This document shows positions 16,396-24,895 of a DNA stretch of 64,000 nt, one piece after another. Below the pieces are notes generated by a model. It saw only the letters and a program-made list of their open reading frames with translations. It ran no database searches and was not told the origin of the DNA. Each line of letters opens with the position of its first letter. Within the stretch, counting starts at the first letter, position 1. The position numbers and the translations under genes were made by a program. The stretch spans positions 1-64,000 of the forward strand of contig NZ_JASKMT010000007.1 in NCBI RefSeq assembly GCF_030124175.1, given 5' to 3'. The stretch comes from Streptomyces sp. 549. GTDB taxonomy: Bacteria; Actinomycetota; Actinomycetes; Streptomycetales; Streptomycetaceae.

Positions 16396-18141
16396 ATGAG
16401 GTTTGACGTGCCCGAAATCGAAGCCAACCCCGCCGATTCCTGGTGGAGCGAGGCGGTGGTCTACCAGATCTACCCGCGCAGCTTCGCCGACTCCAACGCG
16501 GACGGCATCGGCGACCTGCAAGGCATCATCGAACGGCTCGACTACCTTGTCCAGCTCGGCGTCGACGTCCTATGGCTCTCCCCCGTCTATCCCTCCCCGC
16601 ACGACGACAACGGGTACGACATCAGCGACTACCAGGACATCGACCCGCTCTTCGGAACCCTGGCCGACTTCGACCGGCTCCTGGGCGCCGTCCACGAGCG
16701 CGGCATGAAGCTCGTCATGGACCTGGTCGTCAACCACACCTCCGACGAGCACCCCTGGTTCACCGCCTCCCGCGACGAAGGCCCGCAGGGCAGCAAGAGG
16801 GACTGGTACATCTGGCGCACCGCCCGCGAGGGCATGCAGCCGGGCACCCCAGGTGCGGAACCCAACAACTGGGGCTCCTTCTTCTCCGGTCCCACGTGGA
16901 CCTACGACGAGAAGAGCGGCGAGTACTACCTGCACCTGTTCTCCTGCAAGCAGCCCGATCTCAACTGGGAGAACCCCGTCGTGCGCCAGGCGGTCTACGC
17001 CATGATGCGCTGGTGGCTCGACCGGGGTGTCGACGGCTTCCGCATGGACGTCATCAACCTCATCTCCAAGACCGCCGGGCTGCCGGACGGCGTCGTCCAC
17101 GAAGGTGCCCGGCACGGGGACGGCAGCCCCCACTACATCTGCGGTCCCCGCATTCACGAGTACTTGGCGGAAATGCACCGCGAGGTCTTCGAAGGCCATC
17201 CGCGCCGCCTGCTGACCGTCGGCGAGATGCCCGGGGTCACCGTCGAGGATGCCAAGCTCTTCACCGATCCCGCCCGCCGCGAACTCGACATGGTCTTCCA
17301 GTTCGAGCACGTCGGCCTCGACCAGGGCCCCGGCGGCAAGTTCGACGTCCGCCCGCTCAAGCTGACCGACCTCAAGGCGAGCCTCGCTCGCTGGCAGACC
17401 GGCCTCGGCGACACCGGCTGGAACAGCCTGTACTGGAACAACCACGACCAGCCCCGCGCCGTCTCCCGCTTCGGCGACGACAGCCCCGCATACCGCGACC
17501 GCTCCGCCAAACTCCTCGCCACCGTCCTGCACCTGCACCGTGGCACGCCCTACGTCTACCAGGGCGAAGAGCTCGGTATGGCCAACGCCCCCTTCACCTC
17601 CATCGAGGACTTCCGCGACATCGAGTCCCTCAACCACCACCGCGAACAGGTCGCTCTCGGTGTCGAGGAGGGACAGGTCCTGGATGGGCTGCGCCACCGC
17701 AGCCGGGACAACGCCCGGACCCCGATGCAGTGGGACACCACCCAGAACGCCGGCTTCAGCGCCGGCACCCCGTGGATCGCGGTGAACCCCGACCACACCC
17801 GCGTCAACGCCAAGGCCCAGCTCGCCGACCCCGACTCCGTCTTCCACTACTACCGCCGGCTGATCGCCTTGCGGCACACCGAGCCCGCTCTCACCCACGG
17901 CGACTTCCACATGCTCCACCCCGACCACGAACAGCTCTACGCCTTCACCCGCCATGACGCGGCCTCCGGCACCGAACTGCTCGTCCTCGCGAATTTCGGC
18001 CCGGCCGACCTCACCGTCGACCTGCCCGACGGCTGGGAAGACAGCGAGACGCTCATCGCCAACGTTCCCGCCACCCCACACCTCACGGCACCGCACACCC
18101 TGCAGCCCTGGGAAGCCCGCGTCCACCGCCGCAACGCCTGA
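16396..18141 (+). CDS. GH13 oligo-1,6-glucosidase / alpha-glucosidase
   Basis: 581 aa, no signal peptide, cytoplasmic. Releases glucose from the non-reducing end of imported isomalto-oligosaccharides. The GH13_31-type motifs are intact: DLVVNHTS (region I), DGFRMDVIN with nucleophile Asp218, Glu277 in VGEMPG, and NNHDQPR with Asp351. Val219 after the nucleophile is the residue associated with alpha-1,6 preference in isomaltases; maltases usually carry Ala or Thr. QPDLNWEN is also present. ATG 16396 is in frame with a 581-residue family-length protein; no strong ribosome binding site is visible. The upstream frame to 16105 overlaps the ROK gene and is unlikely to be used. Confidence 0.88.
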   Translation: MRFDVPEIEANPADSWWSEAVVYQIYPRSFADSNADGIGDLQGIIERLDYLVQLGVDVLWLSPVYPSPHDDNGYDISDYQDIDPLFGTLADFDRLLGAVHERGMKLVMDLVVNHTSDEHPWFTASRDEGPQGSKRDWYIWRTAREGMQPGTPGAEPNNWGSFFSGPTWTYDEKSGEYYLHLFSCKQPDLNWENPVVRQAVYAMMRWWLDRGVDGFRMDVINLISKTAGLPDGVVHEGARHGDGSPHYICGPRIHEYLAEMHREVFEGHPRRLLTVGEMPGVTVEDAKLFTDPARRELDMVFQFEHVGLDQGPGGKFDVRPLKLTDLKASLARWQTGLGDTGWNSLYWNNHDQPRAVSRFGDDSPAYRDRSAKLLATVLHLHRGTPYVYQGEELGMANAPFTSIEDFRDIESLNHHREQVALGVEEGQVLDGLRHRSRDNARTPMQWDTTQNAGFSAGTPWIAVNPDHTRVNAKAQLADPDSVFHYYRRLIALRHTEPALTHGDFHMLHPDHEQLYAFTRHDAASGTELLVLANFGPADLTVDLPDGWEDSETLIANVPATPHLTAPHTLQPWEARVHRRNA

Positions 18142-18212
18142 CCACCCCCACTGCCCATCCCGCACCGTCTCCCCCCGCGCCGTCCCGATCCGCGCACACC
18201 CAAGGAATCCTC

Positions 18213-19535
18213 ATGACGAACATGCGCTTCCGTGCCACACGACACACCACACGACGAGCCCTCCTCGCCATGTCCGCCCTGGCGCTCGTCGCACCCCTCG
18301 CCGCGTGCGGCGGCGGCTCCGACACCGCCGAGGGAGACGGCAAGACCCTGCGCCTGTGGCACTACGAGCAGGAGGACGGCGCCCTCAGCAACGCCTGGGA
18401 CGCGGCCATCGCCGAGTTCAAGAAGACCAACCCCGACGTGAAGGTCGTCTTCGAACGCAAGACGTTCGAGCAGATCCAGCAGAACGCGGGCATGATCCTC
18501 AACTCCGACAAGGCGCCCGACGTCATGGAGTACAACAAGGGCAACGCCACCACTGGCCTGCTCGCCAAGCAGGGCCTGCTCACCGATCTGACCGCCACCG
18601 CGAAGGAACGCGGCTGGGACAAGAAGATCAGCGAGAGTGCCTCCGTCACCGCCCGCTACGACGCCAACGGTGAAATGGGCGGCGAAAAGTGGTACGGCGT
18701 CCCCAACTACGGCGAGTTCGTCCTGGCGTACTACAACGACGACCTCTTCAAGAAGCACAACATCACCAAGCCCACCGACCTCCAGAGCTTCGAGGCCGCC
18801 CTGGCCGACTTCAAGGCCGCCGGGATCACCCCGCTCGCCAACGCCGGCAACGACCACCCCGCCGGCCACTGGCTCTACCTCCTGGCCCTGGCCAAGGCCA
18901 ATGACGCCTGGGTCGACGACTACCAGCTCTACAAGGGCGAGGTCGACTTCCACGGCCCCGAGTGGACCTACGCGGTCGAGACCTACAAGGACTGGCTCGA
19001 CAAGGGCTACTTCGAGAAGAAGGACGTCGGCCTCAAGGGCAGCGACATGACCGAGCAGTTCGTCTCGCAGAAGCGGCCGATCATGGTCGGCGGTAACTGG
19101 TGGTTCGGCGGCTTGACCACCGACATCACCGACTTCTCCTGGTCCACCGCCCCCTACCCCGGCAGCAAGAAGACCCTCGGCTCCGGCGGCAACCACTGGG
19201 TCGTGCCCGCCAAGGCGAAGAACAAGGAGCTCGCCGAGGACTTCATCGACATCACCATGTCGGACAAGATCCAGAAGATCCTCGGCGAAGAGGGCAGCGT
19301 CCCGCTCGCGGTGAAGCCGGACTCCATCGAAAACCCCAAGTCCCGCGAGCTCATCACCGCGTTCAACAGCTACCAGGACGGCAACGGGCTCGCCTTCTAC
19401 CCGGACTGGCCGGCACCCGGCTACTACGACACCTGGATGAGCGCCACCCAGAACCTCATGAACGGCGGCAAGCCCCACGCCGTCCTCGACGAGCTCAAGG
19501 CCCCCTACGAGAAGTACACCGCCTCGCGGCGCTGA
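18213..19535 (+). CDS. Sugar ABC transporter substrate-binding lipoprotein
   Basis: 440 aa. A lipoprotein signal with lipobox LAAC puts lipidated Cys32 at the mature N-terminus. The remainder is a cluster B extracellular binding protein (LRLWHYEQEDGALSNAWDAA at the start). It captures oligosaccharide outside the membrane for the permeases that follow. AAGGA lies just before ATG 18213. Gene order binding protein-permease-permease is canonical. Substrate, inferred from neighbours, is isomalto-oligosaccharide. Confidence 0.88.
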   Translation: MTNMRFRATRHTTRRALLAMSALALVAPLAACGGGSDTAEGDGKTLRLWHYEQEDGALSNAWDAAIAEFKKTNPDVKVVFERKTFEQIQQNAGMILNSDKAPDVMEYNKGNATTGLLAKQGLLTDLTATAKERGWDKKISESASVTARYDANGEMGGEKWYGVPNYGEFVLAYYNDDLFKKHNITKPTDLQSFEAALADFKAAGITPLANAGNDHPAGHWLYLLALAKANDAWVDDYQLYKGEVDFHGPEWTYAVETYKDWLDKGYFEKKDVGLKGSDMTEQFVSQKRPIMVGGNWWFGGLTTDITDFSWSTAPYPGSKKTLGSGGNHWVVPAKAKNKELAEDFIDITMSDKIQKILGEEGSVPLAVKPDSIENPKSRELITAFNSYQDGNGLAFYPDWPAPGYYDTWMSATQNLMNGGKPHAVLDELKAPYEKYTASRR

Positions 19536-19576
19536 GGCTGACCCGCCCCCACCCGCGCGTTAGCCCCTCTCCCCGG

Positions 19577-19610
19577 GGACGGCGGCCCGTCCCGCACCGG
19601 GCCGCCGTCC
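19577..19610 (+). terminator. Intercistronic hairpin after the binding-protein gene
   Basis: 13-bp perfect stem (19577-19589 with 19598-19610) and an 8-nt loop between the binding-protein and first permease genes. Such hairpins commonly keep binding protein in excess over permease by partial termination or 3' protection. Confidence 0.65.
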
Positions 19611-19629
19611 CGCCCCTCTTGGAGCAACA

Positions 19630-20523
19630 GTGAAAACCACACGTCACCCGCGGCCCACGGGGTACTCCGTCTTCCTGGCCCCCGGCCTGCTGCTGAGCCT
19701 GCTCTTCCTCGTCGTCCCGCTGGTGATGACCTTCTACTACAGCCTCACCCAATGGCAGGGCGTGGGAGACCCCACCTGGATCGGCTTCGACAACTACACC
19801 CGCCTGTTCAGCGACGCCGACTTCTGGGCCTCGTTCCGCAACATCGCCTTCGTCATCGTCGGCATCGCTGTCGTCCCCACCCTCCTCGGGCTGTTCCTCG
19901 CCGCCCTCCTCTTCGACTACATCGGCAAGAAGCACGGAGACGGCTTCGTCAGCCTCTTCCGCTCCGGCCTCTACCTCCCCCAGGTCATCCCCGTCGCCGT
20001 CACCGGCCTGATGTGGGGCTGGATCCTCGCCCCCGAAGGCGCCGTCAACAGCGCTCTGGAAAAGATCGGCCTGAACTCCCTGGCCCAGAACTGGCTCGGC
20101 GACCCCGACCTCGCCCTGTGGATCGTCCTCGCCGTCCTCGTCTGGATGCAGCTCGGCTACCCCTTGGTGCTGTTCCTCTCCGGGCTCCAGCGCATCGACC
20201 CCGAACTGTACGAAGCCGCCTCCCTCGACGGAGCCACCTGGTGGCAGCGCTTCACCCGTATCACCGTGCCCATCCTGCGGCCCGAGGTCTACGTCGTACT
20301 CGTCACCACCACCATCGCCGGCCTGAAGGTCTTCGCCCAGATCTTCGTCCTCACCGGCGGCGGCCCCGGCAACGCGACTCTCGTCCCCGCGTACTTCGCC
20401 TACCAGAACTTCTTCGAGCGCGCCGACGTCGGATACGGCTCCGCGATCTCCAGCACCATGACCCTGCTCGTGCTGATCATCGCCGGAACGATGCTCACCC
20501 GCCAGGCCCGCCAGGACGGATGA
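19630..20523 (+). CDS. Sugar ABC transporter permease 1
   Basis: 297 aa integral membrane protein with six hydrophobic segments (first GYSVFLAPGLLLSLLFLVVPLV) and the EAA loop EAASLDGATWWQRFTRITVPIL, which contacts the ATPase. MalF/UgpA class. GTG 19630 follows GGAG. Its stop overlaps the next permease by ATGA, indicating coupled translation and equal amounts of the two subunits. Confidence 0.87.
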   Translation: MKTTRHPRPTGYSVFLAPGLLLSLLFLVVPLVMTFYYSLTQWQGVGDPTWIGFDNYTRLFSDADFWASFRNIAFVIVGIAVVPTLLGLFLAALLFDYIGKKHGDGFVSLFRSGLYLPQVIPVAVTGLMWGWILAPEGAVNSALEKIGLNSLAQNWLGDPDLALWIVLAVLVWMQLGYPLVLFLSGLQRIDPELYEAASLDGATWWQRFTRITVPILRPEVYVVLVTTTIAGLKVFAQIFVLTGGGPGNATLVPAYFAYQNFFERADVGYGSAISSTMTLLVLIIAGTMLTRQARQDG

Positions 20524-21440
20524 CCATGACCACTCACACCACCACTCCCACGGCGCCCCCCAGCCACCGGCGCGAAGCGGGCAAGGTCAAAGCGGGCAAG
20601 GCCAAAGCCACGGGCAACCGCCGTACCCCCGGCTCCTACGCTGTCCTGGCCGCCGTCGCCGTATTCGTCCTCGCGTTCCTCGCACCCTTCATCGTCATCC
20701 TGCTCAACTCGTTCAAGACGAGCGCGGACTTCCGCAGCAACGGGTCGCTCTCCCTGCCCGCCCAGTGGAACTGGAGCATCATCGCCGAAGTCTGGGAACG
20801 CGTCGGCTTCACCCAGAAACTCTTCAACAGCATCCAGATCAGCCTCGGCGTCGTCCTCATCGCCGTCCTGCTCGCCCTCTTCAACGCCTACGCGATCGGC
20901 ATCGGCCGCGTCCGCTGGCGCACTCCCTTCCTCATATTCTTCCTCGGCGTCAACGTCCTGCCGCAAGAGGGCCTCGTCTACCCCATCTACTATCTCTTCA
21001 AAGAGATGGGCCTCTACGACGGGAAGCTCGGCTACACCATCCTCGTCGGCATCACGTACAGCGCCTTCGGCACCTACCTGCTCTCCTCCGTCTTCGCCAG
21101 CTTCCCCCGCGAACTCATCGAAGCCGCCTCCATGGACGGCGCCGGCCGCTGGACCATTCTGTGGCGCATCGTCCTGCCCATGAGCTGGCCCACCCTCTCG
21201 GTGATGTGCGTCTTCTTCTTCGTCTGGAGCTGGAACGAGTTCCTCTACCCACTCGTCCTGCTCATCTCCAACGACAACCAGACCGTCCCCCTCGGCCTGT
21301 CCGTCATGCAAGGCCAATACACCAGCGACCCCACCGCCATGAGCGCCGCAGCCCTCCTCGGCATCGTCCCCATGGTCATCTTCTTCCTCATCTTCCAGCG
21401 CTCCCTCACCCGAGGTATGACCGCCGGAGCCGTCAAGTAA
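20520..21440 (+). CDS. Sugar ABC transporter permease 2
   Basis: 306 aa, MalG/UgpE class. A basic hydrophilic N-terminus (about 40 residues, rich in Lys) precedes six membrane segments. The EAA loop is EAASMDGAGRWTILWRIVLP. ATG 20520 overlaps the upstream stop (ATGA); ATG 20526 is also possible. It forms the channel heterodimer with permease 1. A terminator follows, closing the plus-strand unit. Confidence 0.87.
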   Translation: MTMTTHTTTPTAPPSHRREAGKVKAGKAKATGNRRTPGSYAVLAAVAVFVLAFLAPFIVILLNSFKTSADFRSNGSLSLPAQWNWSIIAEVWERVGFTQKLFNSIQISLGVVLIAVLLALFNAYAIGIGRVRWRTPFLIFFLGVNVLPQEGLVYPIYYLFKEMGLYDGKLGYTILVGITYSAFGTYLLSSVFASFPRELIEAASMDGAGRWTILWRIVLPMSWPTLSVMCVFFFVWSWNEFLYPLVLLISNDNQTVPLGLSVMQGQYTSDPTAMSAAALLGIVPMVIFFLIFQRSLTRGMTAGAVK

Positions 21441-21464
21441 CACCCCCGCAGCACCCCAAAACCA

Positions 21465-21505
21465 CCCCGGATCCGGCACACACCGCCCCGCTGCCGGATC
21501 CGGGG
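21465..21505 (+). terminator. Terminator of the sugar-uptake unit
   Basis: 14-bp perfect stem (21465-21478 with 21492-21505), 13-nt loop, then tcttc, 24 nt past the permease 2 stop. Confidence 0.8.
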
Positions 21506-21752
21506 TCTTCCTCGCCCAGTGATCAGGCCGGAACGCGCTGGACGGCCTCGGCACCCACATGGCGGCCGGCGCGTTGGGCGCCGGTACGCCTGTGGTCCCG
21601 GCGCCGGTCGATACGGAGTGTGACTGCACGGGGCAAGGCTGGGGGTAACGGACTCGGCGGCATGCACTGCGGGTGAGCCGCGCGATTGGCTGTCTGCCAG
21701 CGGATGTGCCGGGCAGATCTTCCCCCTCACGCGAAGCACAGGGGGGTCTGAA

Positions 21753-21776
21753 GCCGTGCGGTACGTACCGCACGGC
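21753..21776. other. Right-arm palindrome of element A
   Basis: 24-bp perfect palindrome; the left half is gccgtgcggtac. It starts 124 bp before core copy 2. It is two inverted copies of the ccgtgcggt word found in direct orientation in A's left arm. The matching palindrome of element C (34988) carries a paired C/G to T/A change in the third position of each arm. Confidence 0.75.
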
Positions 21777-21876
21777 AATGCGGTTGCCAGGGACCGAGAC
21801 GGACGCAGCGGGATGCAGCAGGGTGTGAATGTCCGCCTCTGTGGCGTTTCCGCAGGTGAGACGTGTCTCCCTTTTG

Positions 21877-21934
21877 GGTTCGAGTCCCACCCGCCCCACC
21901 ACAGCCCCAGGGAAGAATCGATCTGACCTGGGGA
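21877..21934 (+). other. Attachment core copy 2 (A/B junction)
   Basis: 58-bp core, identical to copy 4 and differing from copies 1 and 3 at two positions (acag for acat; ggaag for ggcag). The 124 bp to its left match those left of copy 4 with 14 differences. On its right is the arm of element B, with gtgtagcg at 21960 and gtgcagcg at 21982. Confidence 0.88.
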
Positions 21935-22700
21935 AACGTGTTCTCCGGGGACGTTTTCCGTGTAGCGGACGCGGCACGGAGGTGCAGCGAACGTGGCGCT
22001 CGAGGGCAGGTGCGACGAGCCCTGCGATGCTGTGAACTGGCCTTTCCCAGTGCCGTGCTCGTAGGAGAGGTTATGAGCGCTCCCACCGCCGTTGGGGCGC
22101 CGCGTTCCACTCAACGCGTGTCGATCTTGCACGCGCGCCCGAGCACCGTCATCGGGAAGCTTTGAATGGCTGGCTCTGGGCGGAAGCCTGACGGCCGAGG
22201 CGCTGCCTCAACCGGCGGGAGGTGGGGAGGTGGTCGCGTTTGAAGACTTCGTGCTCGCCTCGGAAACTGGCTGACCGCCGGGCGCGGGCAGACCGAGCCG
22301 GGCGGTGAGGAAACCTGCCAGTTGCTGAGCGTCGCGCACGCCCCGCGCGGCGAAGCCTCTCGCGCAGGGGGCCCAGACCGGCGTACAGGCGCCGTCGCGC
22401 TCATGGGGCCGCGACACCGCGCCCGCGCCGACGACGGGGCGGCGAGGCGGGTGCCGAGTGCAATGAGCGCGTCGAGCACGTGCGACTGCAGCGGGCCAGC
22501 CGGACGGCAGCAGCGTGCCGGTGAGGTCTCCTACTCGGGCGGGCACGACGTCATCCGCAGGTCGCGCAGTCGATCTGCGGCGAGATGCCTGCCCCGTCAG
22601 CAACCACGGCCACCACTCGCTTTGTATGCAGCCCGGTCTATCAGGAATTCATGACACCCCCGTCGGGCCGTCAGTGGAACCACCACTCACGTCATGCCTG
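21935..22700. other. Gene-free stretch in element B
   Basis: Left arm to about 22110; the rest has only overlapping open frames with no convincing start, ribosome site or family match. Possibly degraded coding DNA. Confidence 0.5.
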
Positions 22701-23129
22701 TCAGGCGGCAACGGGCTTCTTTTCGGCGCTCTTTTTCCGTGCCTTGGGTGCGAGCTGGGCGATGCGCTGGTGTGTGACGCCGAGCATGCGTCCTGCTTCG
22801 GCCTGCGTCAGTCCGAGGCCGACGAGTGTCTTTGCTGCTCGTGTCATCGCTACGCGGCGGCGCCTCTCTGCCTCTTGTGCGGCAGCGTCGGCTTCTTCGG
22901 CTTCCCGAATGACCTCGAACATCGCCGGGTCGGCCGGGATGAGGTCGACGGTGTAGGCAGCCGGATCGTCCTCGATGTCCAGAACGAGGCTGACCAGATC
23001 ACGCGCGTTGTCGTGGGCCTCGGTCCAGGTGAGGCCCTGCGTGACGTTCTGCTCTCCTTTTGGAAGGCCGTCGATGCTCACGACCCAGAAGCGTCCCTGA
23101 CGCTCTGCTGTTGCCTTGTGCGTGGTCAT
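22701..23129 (-). CDS. hicB: HicB-like antitoxin with C-terminal helix-turn-helix
   Basis: 142 aa. The N-terminal ~65 residues (GRFWVVSIDGLPKGEQNVTQG) fit the partial RNase H fold of HicB, which neutralises HicA. After a charged coiled-coil-like linker (EAEEADAAAQEAERRRR) comes a helix-turn-helix LGLTQAEAGRMLGVTHQRIAQL, expected to bind the operator at 23399. It is encoded 64 bp after the toxin gene on the same strand, the usual hicA-hicB order. Confidence 0.75.
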   Translation of the reverse strand: MTTHKATAERQGRFWVVSIDGLPKGEQNVTQGLTWTEAHDNARDLVSLVLDIEDDPAAYTVDLIPADPAMFEVIREAEEADAAAQEAERRRRVAMTRAAKTLVGLGLTQAEAGRMLGVTHQRIAQLAPKARKKSAEKKPVAA

Positions 23130-23193
23130 TCAGTGCGCCCCTTTTTGCTCAGTTCGATGGTGTGCGGACGGTTGGCCCGGAGGTCGAGGGGGC

Positions 23194-23373
23194 TTACGCC
23201 TCCTCGGCCGTCCGGATGATCGATGCGGCGGTGCCCTCCGCGATCTCGGAGTGCCGGGGGACATGGATCTTGACGGCGCCGATCTTGTACGTCTCGTGCC
23301 GACCCCGTCCGCTGCCTTCCGGCCCCGTGAAGTCAACCTCCTTCTCAGCTGCGATCTGCTTCAGCCGTTTCAT
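23194..23373 (-). CDS. hicA: HicA-like mRNA interferase toxin
   Basis: 59 aa from ATG 23373 (MKRLKQIAAEKE). HicA toxins have a double-stranded RNA-binding fold and cleave mRNA. The segment GRGRHETYKIGAVKIHVPRHSEI contains the catalytic-type histidine region and the PRHSEI strand typical of the family, followed by a short C-terminal helix. An upstream TTG in the same frame (23427) would start inside the operator and is less likely. Co-transcribed with hicB. Confidence 0.72.
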   Translation of the reverse strand: MKRLKQIAAEKEVDFTGPEGSGRGRHETYKIGAVKIHVPRHSEIAEGTAASIIRTAEEA

Positions 23374-23398
23374 GGGGTCTCTTCGCTTCACGCCAATG

Positions 23399-23440
23399 AT
23401 TCTAGTATCGATTGAGTGCAGACTCAAGTGGGACTAGAAT
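23399..23440. promoter_or_regulatory. Nested operator upstream of hicA
   Basis: Two concentric inverted repeats: outer arms attctagt/actagaat (23399-23406, 23433-23440), inner arms ttgagt/actcaa (23412-23417, 23422-23427), with equal 5-bp gaps on each side. It is AT-rich compared with its surroundings and ends 26 bp from the hicA start. Likely bound by the HicB helix-turn-helix for autoregulation. Confidence 0.65.
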
Positions 23441-23535
23441 TCTAGGGGCGCATCCGTCTGGAAGCCTCCGACCTGCAGCGGTATGTTCCAGTCGTCGCTG
23501 TGAAACGCGGCTGATGTCCCTCCCCCCCCCATGGA

Positions 23536-23727
23536 TCATGTGAGTCCGCGGGTCGCCGCCGACCGGGTGATATCCCGTCCGTGGCGGCGTAGGCCCTCGG
23601 TGATGTTGTTCCGCCCTGCCAGGCGGAGCACACCGACGGCGAGCTGATGCAGGGCATCGCCCGCGACGCACTGCCGTTCCGCACCTGCGCGGCATTCTTC
23701 CGAACGTCGTACCGCTGGCGACGTCAC
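23536..23727 (-). pseudogene. Transposase C-terminal remnant (ISAs1-like)
   Basis: About 60 codons. LHQLAVGVLRLAGRNNITEGLRRHGRD resembles the conserved C-terminus of ISAs1-family transposases (typically LRNLAI..LRLAGH.NIA.ALRHHARD). The rest of the gene is missing. It lies between hicA and the right arm of element B. Confidence 0.5.
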
Positions 23728-24022
23728 GATCCGATGCTTTCGCCGTCGGCCAGTCCGCTACGGAAGGTAACCGCGCCCTGGGTTGGTAATGGTGTCAGGG
23801 AGTTCACGAAGCTCGCCGCAGCCCGGGGTGATTCGTTGCCCCTCGAATGTGGGGCCGCCTACGCCTCGGTGGCTGTGGTCGCGTTGAAGTGAGGAAGGAC
23901 TGGTGCAGCGAACGCTGCACGGTCCCCCGTTCCAGCCGGATCGAGGAGGATGCCGCCGGATGGAAACGGGTGGCTATGTGCGTCGTTTCGGCATCGTCGC
24001 AGGTGAGAGGCGTCACGCTTAT

Positions 24023-24080
24023 GGGTTCGAGTCCCACCCGCCCCACCACATCCCCAGGGCAGAATCGATCTGACCTGGGG
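24023..24080 (+). other. Attachment core copy 3 (B/C junction)
   Basis: 58-bp core identical to the tRNA copy. To its right the arm of element C repeats ccgtgcggt at 24104 and 24125 (21 bp apart, 24 bp from the core), as in element A. Confidence 0.88.
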
Positions 24081-24310
24081 AAACGTGGTTCTCGCGGCTG
24101 TTCTCCGTGCGGTACTGGCCGCGCGCCGTGCGGTACCGACCCGCTGTCGCAGCGTGTCAGCACACTTCAGATGCGTCTGACTTGGCTTTTTGTGGCGGTT
24201 GCCTGGGAGAGCGTCGTGGGGCGGTCCCACGGCCGTCGCTGCCGTGCCAGATCTGTCAGGAGACTCCGCCTGCATCGGCGGGGCCCGAGTGGCAGGCTCA
24301 TACTTGCCCG

Positions 24311-24765
24311 CGTGTGATGCGGCGGCGCACCTACGCGCCCGTCGGCATCGAGATCGCCGAGCTGGCCCGGGTGGCCGGCTCCCGCTGGGCGATCGAGGAG
24401 CGCTTCCAGACCGCGAAGAACGAGTGCGGCCCGGACGAGTACGAGGTCCGCCGCCATCCCGGCTGGTATCGGCACATCACCCTGGCGATGCCCGCCCACG
24501 CCGTCCGGGTCGCACTCACAGCACAGCCCCAGGCCGGCGGCGAGGCCGGCAAAGGGGCTGCAGAAATGGATCAGTCCTCGTCCCGCTCACCGAGGCAGAG
24601 ATCCCGCAGATCCTGGACACCCTCCTACTCCACCCGCGAGCCGACCGCGATCCCGTCACCCATGCACTGAAGCGGTCGACTTGGAGAAGACACAAGCCGT
24701 CGCCCGCCGCTGCCACTACCGACGACGCAGCTCAGGACGCGAACCGCTGCTGGAGTCTTCCCGCG
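24311..24765 (+). pseudogene. Transposase C-terminal remnant (IS701/IS4-type DDE), frameshifted
   Basis: The frame encoding VAGSRWAIEERFQTAKNECG, then GWYRHITLAMPAHAVRVAL, matches the C-terminal DDE-transposase region with its catalytic glutamate (E in IEERFQ). The similarity continues in a second frame (VPLTEAEIPQILDTLLLHP) and a third (ARRCHYRRR), so at least two frameshifts have occurred. The N-terminus is lost. Confidence 0.6.
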
Positions 24766-24895
24766 TGACGCCGAGAGTGAGGCCGTGGTGCGGGGCGGTT
24801 CGGCGCGCAGCGCGCCCTGGCCCGACTCTGCGCGGGGTGGTGCCTTCCGTGTCAGCGGAACGCACCACCCCACGCTTGTTCCTGTCACTGTTCGC

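Larger units (their letters stand above)
8379..21934. mobile_element. Integrative element A: dextran-utilisation island
   Basis: Bounded by 58-bp direct repeats at 8379 and 21877. The left arm holds two direct copies of ccgtgcggt. The right arm holds a 24-bp palindrome at 21753-21776 built from the same word, 124 bp before the core. Cargo is a ten-gene alpha-glucan locus in two divergent units. No integrase, excisionase or transfer gene is visible, so it can only move with help from elsewhere or is now fixed. Arm and core matching define the limits; movement itself is inferred. Confidence 0.75.
21877..24080. mobile_element. Integrative element B: 2.1-kb HicAB element
   Basis: Bounded by cores at 21877 and 24023. 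Its arm word differs from that of A and C: gtg(t/c)agcg twice in the left arm (22 bp apart), and an inverted pair gtgcagcg-aa-cgctgcac at 23903-23920 in the right arm, 120 bp before the core. Cargo is hicA-hicB and a transposase fragment. No integrase is present. The small size and addiction module suggest a stabilised remnant of a larger element. Confidence 0.65.

Noticed and set aside
22074..22087. CebR-like sequence tatgagcgctccca
   Set aside because: Three of 14 positions differ, no sugar gene follows, and it lies in a conserved element arm.
22111..22603. Overlapping minus-strand open frames in element B
   Set aside because: No ribosome site or convincing domain; best regarded as non-coding or decayed DNA.
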